Assembly (NCBI GenBank): GCA_016840285.1
Contig: JAEOSR010000163.1
Location: 1-64,000 of the forward strand
Direction of reading: 5' to 3'
Source: Candidatus Hodarchaeota archaeon
Lineage (GTDB): Archaea; Asgardarchaeota; Heimdallarchaeia; Hodarchaeales; Hodarchaeaceae
DNA length: 64,000 nucleotides
In this document: positions 61,074 to 64,000 of the stretch, piece by piece
How the letters are laid out: each line of letters begins with the position of its first letter
Numbering within the stretch: the stretch's first letter is position 1
Notes under the pieces: model-generated
The model's database searches: none
What the model saw: only the letters and a program-made list of their open reading frames with translations
What the model was told of the DNA's origin: nothing
Position numbers and translations under genes: made by a program

Positions 61074-62215
61074 TCCTCTCTAACACCTGAATCAATTTTC
61101 GTAATGAAAGCTGTCCCAATTTTTTGGAGTTGATCTTTAATTCTAAGTGCTATATGTCTGTCGTCACATAAAGCAAACATACAGCCACCAAAACCTGCTC
61201 CTGTAAGTTTTGTTCCTAAAGCTCCATTTTTTTCGGATATTTCACACATTTTGTCTAGTTTTGGATGAGAGACTTCATAGTTATTTTTGAGAAATTTTTG
61301 TTGTTCTGATATAAGGGTGCCTATATATTCTAAATCCTGTTCCTTCTTTTTCAACTCATTAAAGGCTTTTAGTGTGTTATCACGGACTCCAATGACACCT
61401 AGTAGTTTTTTTTTGTGAGGTTTAGATAAGTTCTTTACTTGTTTAGCCTTTAGATTCAATTCTGAAAGGTTAGGATTTTTCAAAAAGCGTAAAGCATCAA
61501 AAATCTTTCCTTGAACAGTTTTTAAGGGAATATCTGCCTTTCTTTCAATATTGGAGTTTCCTATTACAAATAAAGCCTCACGATTCAGATTTAAAGGTAT
61601 TATATTTGGATCTTTATGGGAAGTCATGTGAAAAATCCCTCCTAAAGAACTTGCATATTGATCCATACGGCCACATGAAACCCCTAATATCTGATGTTCA
61701 CAAAAATATGCTATTTCAGCCATTTCTTCAAGTGTATGCTTCTGATTTAGAATATTACTAATTAAAAATGTCGTTGCTACTAAAAGAGCTGCTGATGATG
61801 ATAAACCAGCTCTGATTGGAATTTTGCTATCAATTGTTAATTTTGTAATTTTTTTCAGATCCATTTGCTCCCAAAAGTAATTAAACGCTGCCATTAGATA
61901 ATTGTAGATTGATCCAAACTCATTTGGTTTCTGAGTATATTTCATGTTTTCTGTATGATCAACTTGATTACTACGGAATAAGACATGAGTAGGGTTTTCA
62001 TTAAGTTGAAAATACAATTTAAGTCGCTTATTGATAGCCATAGGAATTACGGGGAGACCAAGATAATCTTGATGTTCACCAAAGAGACAAATTCTGCCAG
62101 GTGAACTAACAGATCCCTTCTTTTTCATACAGAGAAACAAGTTTATCTCACTTAAAATCTCTTCGCCACCCAAATCTGAATGAGATAAATACGAGCAATT
62201 TAGTTTCGAAATCAT
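61070..62215 (-). CDS. GHMP-family kinase, galactokinase-like
   Basis: A 381-residue small-molecule kinase. The substrate motif SSPGRICLFGEHQDYLGLPV corresponds to the GRVN.IGEH.DY signature of galactokinases, the ATP loop is IRAGLSSSAAL, the catalytic aspartate is in CGRMDQYASSLGG and the third motif is GTKLTGAGFGGCMFALC. Galactokinase, or a related sugar kinase such as galacturonokinase or arabinokinase, fits best; mevalonate kinase is less likely because of the EHQDY motif. TTG 62218 and ATG 62215 are adjacent starts. Confidence 0.85.
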   Translation of the reverse strand: MISKLNCSYLSHSDLGGEEILSEINLFLCMKKKGSVSSPGRICLFGEHQDYLGLPVIPMAINKRLKLYFQLNENPTHVLFRSNQVDHTENMKYTQKPNEFGSIYNYLMAAFNYFWEQMDLKKITKLTIDSKIPIRAGLSSSAALLVATTFLISNILNQKHTLEEMAEIAYFCEHQILGVSCGRMDQYASSLGGIFHMTSHKDPNIIPLNLNREALFVIGNSNIERKADIPLKTVQGKIFDALRFLKNPNLSELNLKAKQVKNLSKPHKKKLLGVIGVRDNTLKAFNELKKKEQDLEYIGTLISEQQKFLKNNYEVSHPKLDKMCEISEKNGALGTKLTGAGFGGCMFALCDDRHIALRIKDQLQKIGTAFITKIDSGVRED

Positions 62216-62294
62216 CAATCCCTACACAAAATATTTTGAAATTAGCGCCTTCTGAGAGTTTAAAAAGAGATTAATATTTTTAATCTTAAGGAAA

Positions 62295-62630
62295 ATGTTA
62301 CAAGTAAAATACTTTCAGAATAAACAGACTATTAGTACGCATTCTCTTAAAAATATCGGATTTGAATTCGATTTATTGTTATTGGGGATGATGACTGCTT
62401 TTAGACTTGAATTAACAGAAAAACAGATATGTCAGAACGTTAGAAATCTCCTCAAAGAGCTAGAATTGCCCATAACAAAAGGTTTGGTGTCAGTAGTACG
62501 GTACAACCTCTCTTTTTTACAATCAAATGGGTTAATTTTGTGCCAAGAAGGTGGATATATAGTTTCAGAGAAAGGTGAACCATTAGGAATGCGTGCTTTA
62601 ATACTTTTCAGACAAACCTTTGTGAATTAG
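62295..62630 (+). CDS. Small hypothetical protein, possible winged-helix
   Basis: A 111-residue protein with a helix-rich middle (LTEKQICQNVRNLLKELELP, then KGLVSVVRYNLSFLQSNGLI) and a beta-hairpin-like end ILCQEGGYIVSEKGEPLGMR, consistent with a winged helix. AAGGA lies very close to the ATG. It stands between the GHMP kinase (divergent) and pcn. No family recognised, so a regulatory role is only a guess from the fold. Confidence 0.55.
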   Translation: MLQVKYFQNKQTISTHSLKNIGFEFDLLLLGMMTAFRLELTEKQICQNVRNLLKELELPITKGLVSVVRYNLSFLQSNGLILCQEGGYIVSEKGEPLGMRALILFRQTFVN

Positions 62631-62812
62631 TTATTTCTCCTATTATTTTTTCCCCTTTAACTTAATGAAGAAGATTTCACTCCTTAGAAAGAACGTAATA
62701 GCGAACTTAAAAATCACCGCTATGCTCATATAATCAAACGTAAGCTAAATAATAATAGTTGAATTGAATATTTTTGACTATTATATCCAATACACACCAA
62801 GGAGTTAAAGTA

Positions 62813-63667
62813 ATGGCCCTTAAAATTAAAGTGGAGAATTTAGATTTATTTACTAAAGTTCTGAACGCTGCTGCTGCTGTTTTGGAGGATGATGGAACAT
62901 TTTTAATTACTCCCCAAGATGGTATGACTCTCCGAAACATGGATAAGTCTCGATTTGCAATGGTAGACCTGAAAATTAATCCTACCTACTTTAGTGATGA
63001 TTTTATATGTGATAAAGAATATATGATTACTATTCAAATGCAGGATTTGAAGAGGATTTTACAACGCGCTAGAAAGGATGATATATTAACTTTAGAACTA
63101 GATGAAGCTAAGGGTACTCTTAATTTCCTATTCGAAAGTCATGTGAAGAGACAGTTTGTGTTACCTCTTACATTAGCAGAGGAAAATGCACTTCCTGATC
63201 CTACATCTCTCAAACATGATGCTCATGCCAAACTTCGCGGAGGCGCATTAACAGAATTCATCAAAGACGCTGCAATCATCGGTGGTAGTGTGAAGATAAG
63301 CGTTGATTCAGGAAAATTAAGCTTTAGTAGTATCCAAGATAAAAAAGAAGTCAAAATAGAACTCAATGTTAATTCAGACGAGTCTGAAGCACTTGAAATT
63401 ACTAGTGATGGTCATTGTGAGGCGCTATATTCGATTGATACCTTCAAGAATTTAATCTTGGTGGATCAAGCTTTTGCAGTTGTTAATCTTGCGTTTAGTA
63501 CAAATCATCCGTTGAAACTAGTCTATACAAATGAAACTGGGATAACTTTAGGATATCTTCTCGCACCGATGCAGCCTGAAGCTGAGATGGAGGAAGAAGA
63601 TAGCGAAGAAGTTTATGCGGATGAGGATTGGGACTCAGACGAGGAATATGACGAGGACGAAGAGTAG
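62813..63667 (+). CDS. pcn: DNA polymerase sliding clamp (PCNA)
   Basis: A 284-residue PCNA, the ring that tethers DNA polymerases, ligase and FEN1. Both domains are recognised: LITPQDGMTLRNMDKSRFAM, MQDLKRILQRARKDDILTLE, FVLPLTLAEENALPDP at the interdomain region and the end LVYTNETGITLGYLLAPM. After that comes a ~37-residue strongly acidic tail (EEEDSEEVYADEDWDSDEE), beyond the normal clamp length of about 245. ATG 62813 follows AAGGAG by eight bases; a longer frame from 62774 overlaps the promoter. The RFC small subunit follows after 52 bp. Confidence 0.95.
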   Translation: MALKIKVENLDLFTKVLNAAAAVLEDDGTFLITPQDGMTLRNMDKSRFAMVDLKINPTYFSDDFICDKEYMITIQMQDLKRILQRARKDDILTLELDEAKGTLNFLFESHVKRQFVLPLTLAEENALPDPTSLKHDAHAKLRGGALTEFIKDAAIIGGSVKISVDSGKLSFSSIQDKKEVKIELNVNSDESEALEITSDGHCEALYSIDTFKNLILVDQAFAVVNLAFSTNHPLKLVYTNETGITLGYLLAPMQPEAEMEEEDSEEVYADEDWDSDEEYDEDEE

Positions 63668-63719
63668 AGTGCGACCATAGATCCCAATAATTCAAACCAG
63701 CTAAAATCAGGGAAGAAAA

Positions 63720-64000
63720 TTGGTCACTCTTGAACGAATGTGGACAGAATCATTCAGGCCGAGAACTTTAGACGAAGTTGTTGGTCAAACAGAGATTGTA
63801 GAGCGCTTAAAGCAATTCGTACGTCGTGTAGATTTTCCCCATATGCTTTTCTCTGGCCCCCCAGGTGTAGGAAAAACAACCTGTGCAGAAGCAATTGTCA
63901 ATGAGATCTATCCTCCTTCTGAACGTAGCAGTAATGTAAAACGTTTAAACGCTTCGGACGATCGTGGAATTAATGTGGTTCGTCAAGACATAAAGAATTT
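63720..64000 (+). CDS. rfcS: Replication factor C small subunit, 3' end beyond the window
   Basis: The first 93 codons of the clamp-loader small subunit: WTESFRPRTLDEVVGQ, the Walker A loop HMLFSGPPGVGKTT and LNASDDRGINVVR. It loads PCNA on primed DNA with ATP. TTG 63720 lies after AGGGA. Its place directly behind pcn is common in archaea and suggests co-transcription. The rest of the gene continues beyond the right edge. Confidence 0.95.
   Translation, partial: MVTLERMWTESFRPRTLDEVVGQTEIVERLKQFVRRVDFPHMLFSGPPGVGKTTCAEAIVNEIYPPSERSSNVKRLNASDDRGINVVRQDIKN

Noticed and set aside
1..64000. tRNA, rRNA, CRISPR, insertion sequences, riboswitches
   Set aside because: Intergenic regions were read on both strands for cloverleaf arms, regularly spaced repeats and transposase frames; none was convincing. 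Covariance-model and tRNA searches were not possible here.

Overview
The window is archaeal chromosome, AT-rich and densely coded, with many TTG/GTG starts behind GGTGA or GAGG Shine-Dalgarno sites. Archaeal markers are CDP-archaeol synthase (58526-59173), Alba (58049-58327), a PCNA clamp (62813-63667) and the start of a replication factor C small subunit (63720 to the right edge). An Asgard archaeon is my best inference: Asgard lineages such as Hermodarchaeia have been reported to carry benzoyl-CoA pathways, and a C2H2-type zinc-finger ORF lies here. No rRNA or ribosomal protein is present to settle the lineage.

The dominant theme is anaerobic degradation of aromatic compounds through benzoyl-CoA. 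A minus-strand operon (15716 to 7588) encodes an ATP-dependent class I benzoyl-CoA reductase of the bzd type: N, O, P, Q, a two-cluster ferredoxin and a large BzdV-like NAD(P)H:ferredoxin oxidoreductase. A DUF2080-like small protein and a GNAT acetyltransferase precede it. The lower pathway is scattered over the next 26 kb: dienoyl-CoA hydratase (29311), 6-hydroxycyclohexenoyl-CoA dehydrogenase (30215) and ring-opening 6-oxocyclohexenoyl-CoA hydrolase (40677). Beta-oxidation genes complete it: a glutaryl-CoA dehydrogenase-like flavoprotein (39375), a second acyl-CoA dehydrogenase (36084), an ETF whose alpha subunit carries a 2x[4Fe-4S] domain (37338-39307), two 3-hydroxyacyl-CoA dehydrogenases (21063, 45829), two thiolases (31302, 44552), a crotonase (left edge), an acyl-CoA ligase (46783) and an HdrD/GlcF-like Fe-S protein (27597). 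On paper benzoyl-CoA can be taken to acetyl-CoA with genes of this window alone.

Divergent from the reductase operon is a tungsten-enzyme unit (15948-18814): MoaD-like protein, tiny zinc ribbon, aldehyde:ferredoxin oxidoreductase and a 4x[4Fe-4S] partner, resembling the AorAB core of Aromatoleum-type AOR. The 231-bp intergenic region between the two units holds a perfect 9-bp inverted repeat followed directly by four AATGGT repeats spaced exactly 11 bp apart, a strong candidate for shared control.

Other blocks: 1-7.4 kb has a gamma-carbonic anhydrase-like protein, pyruvate kinase translationally coupled to an orphan HgdB/BcrB-like protein with its ATPase activator, a YbjQ protein and a PanE-like reductase. 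18.8-27.5 kb has a hydrolase-membrane fusion, an MBL hydrolase, a GH4 glycosidase and a methyltransferase. 41.8-44.2 kb is accessory, with a degenerate zinc finger, a secreted beta-helix protein and gene fragments. 48.7-56.9 kb has IorA/IorB with a thioesterase between them, then citrate lyase alpha (CitF) tail-to-tail with a two-subunit ATP-citrate lyase. 57-64 kb is the housekeeping block. I saw no tRNA, rRNA, CRISPR array or insertion sequence.
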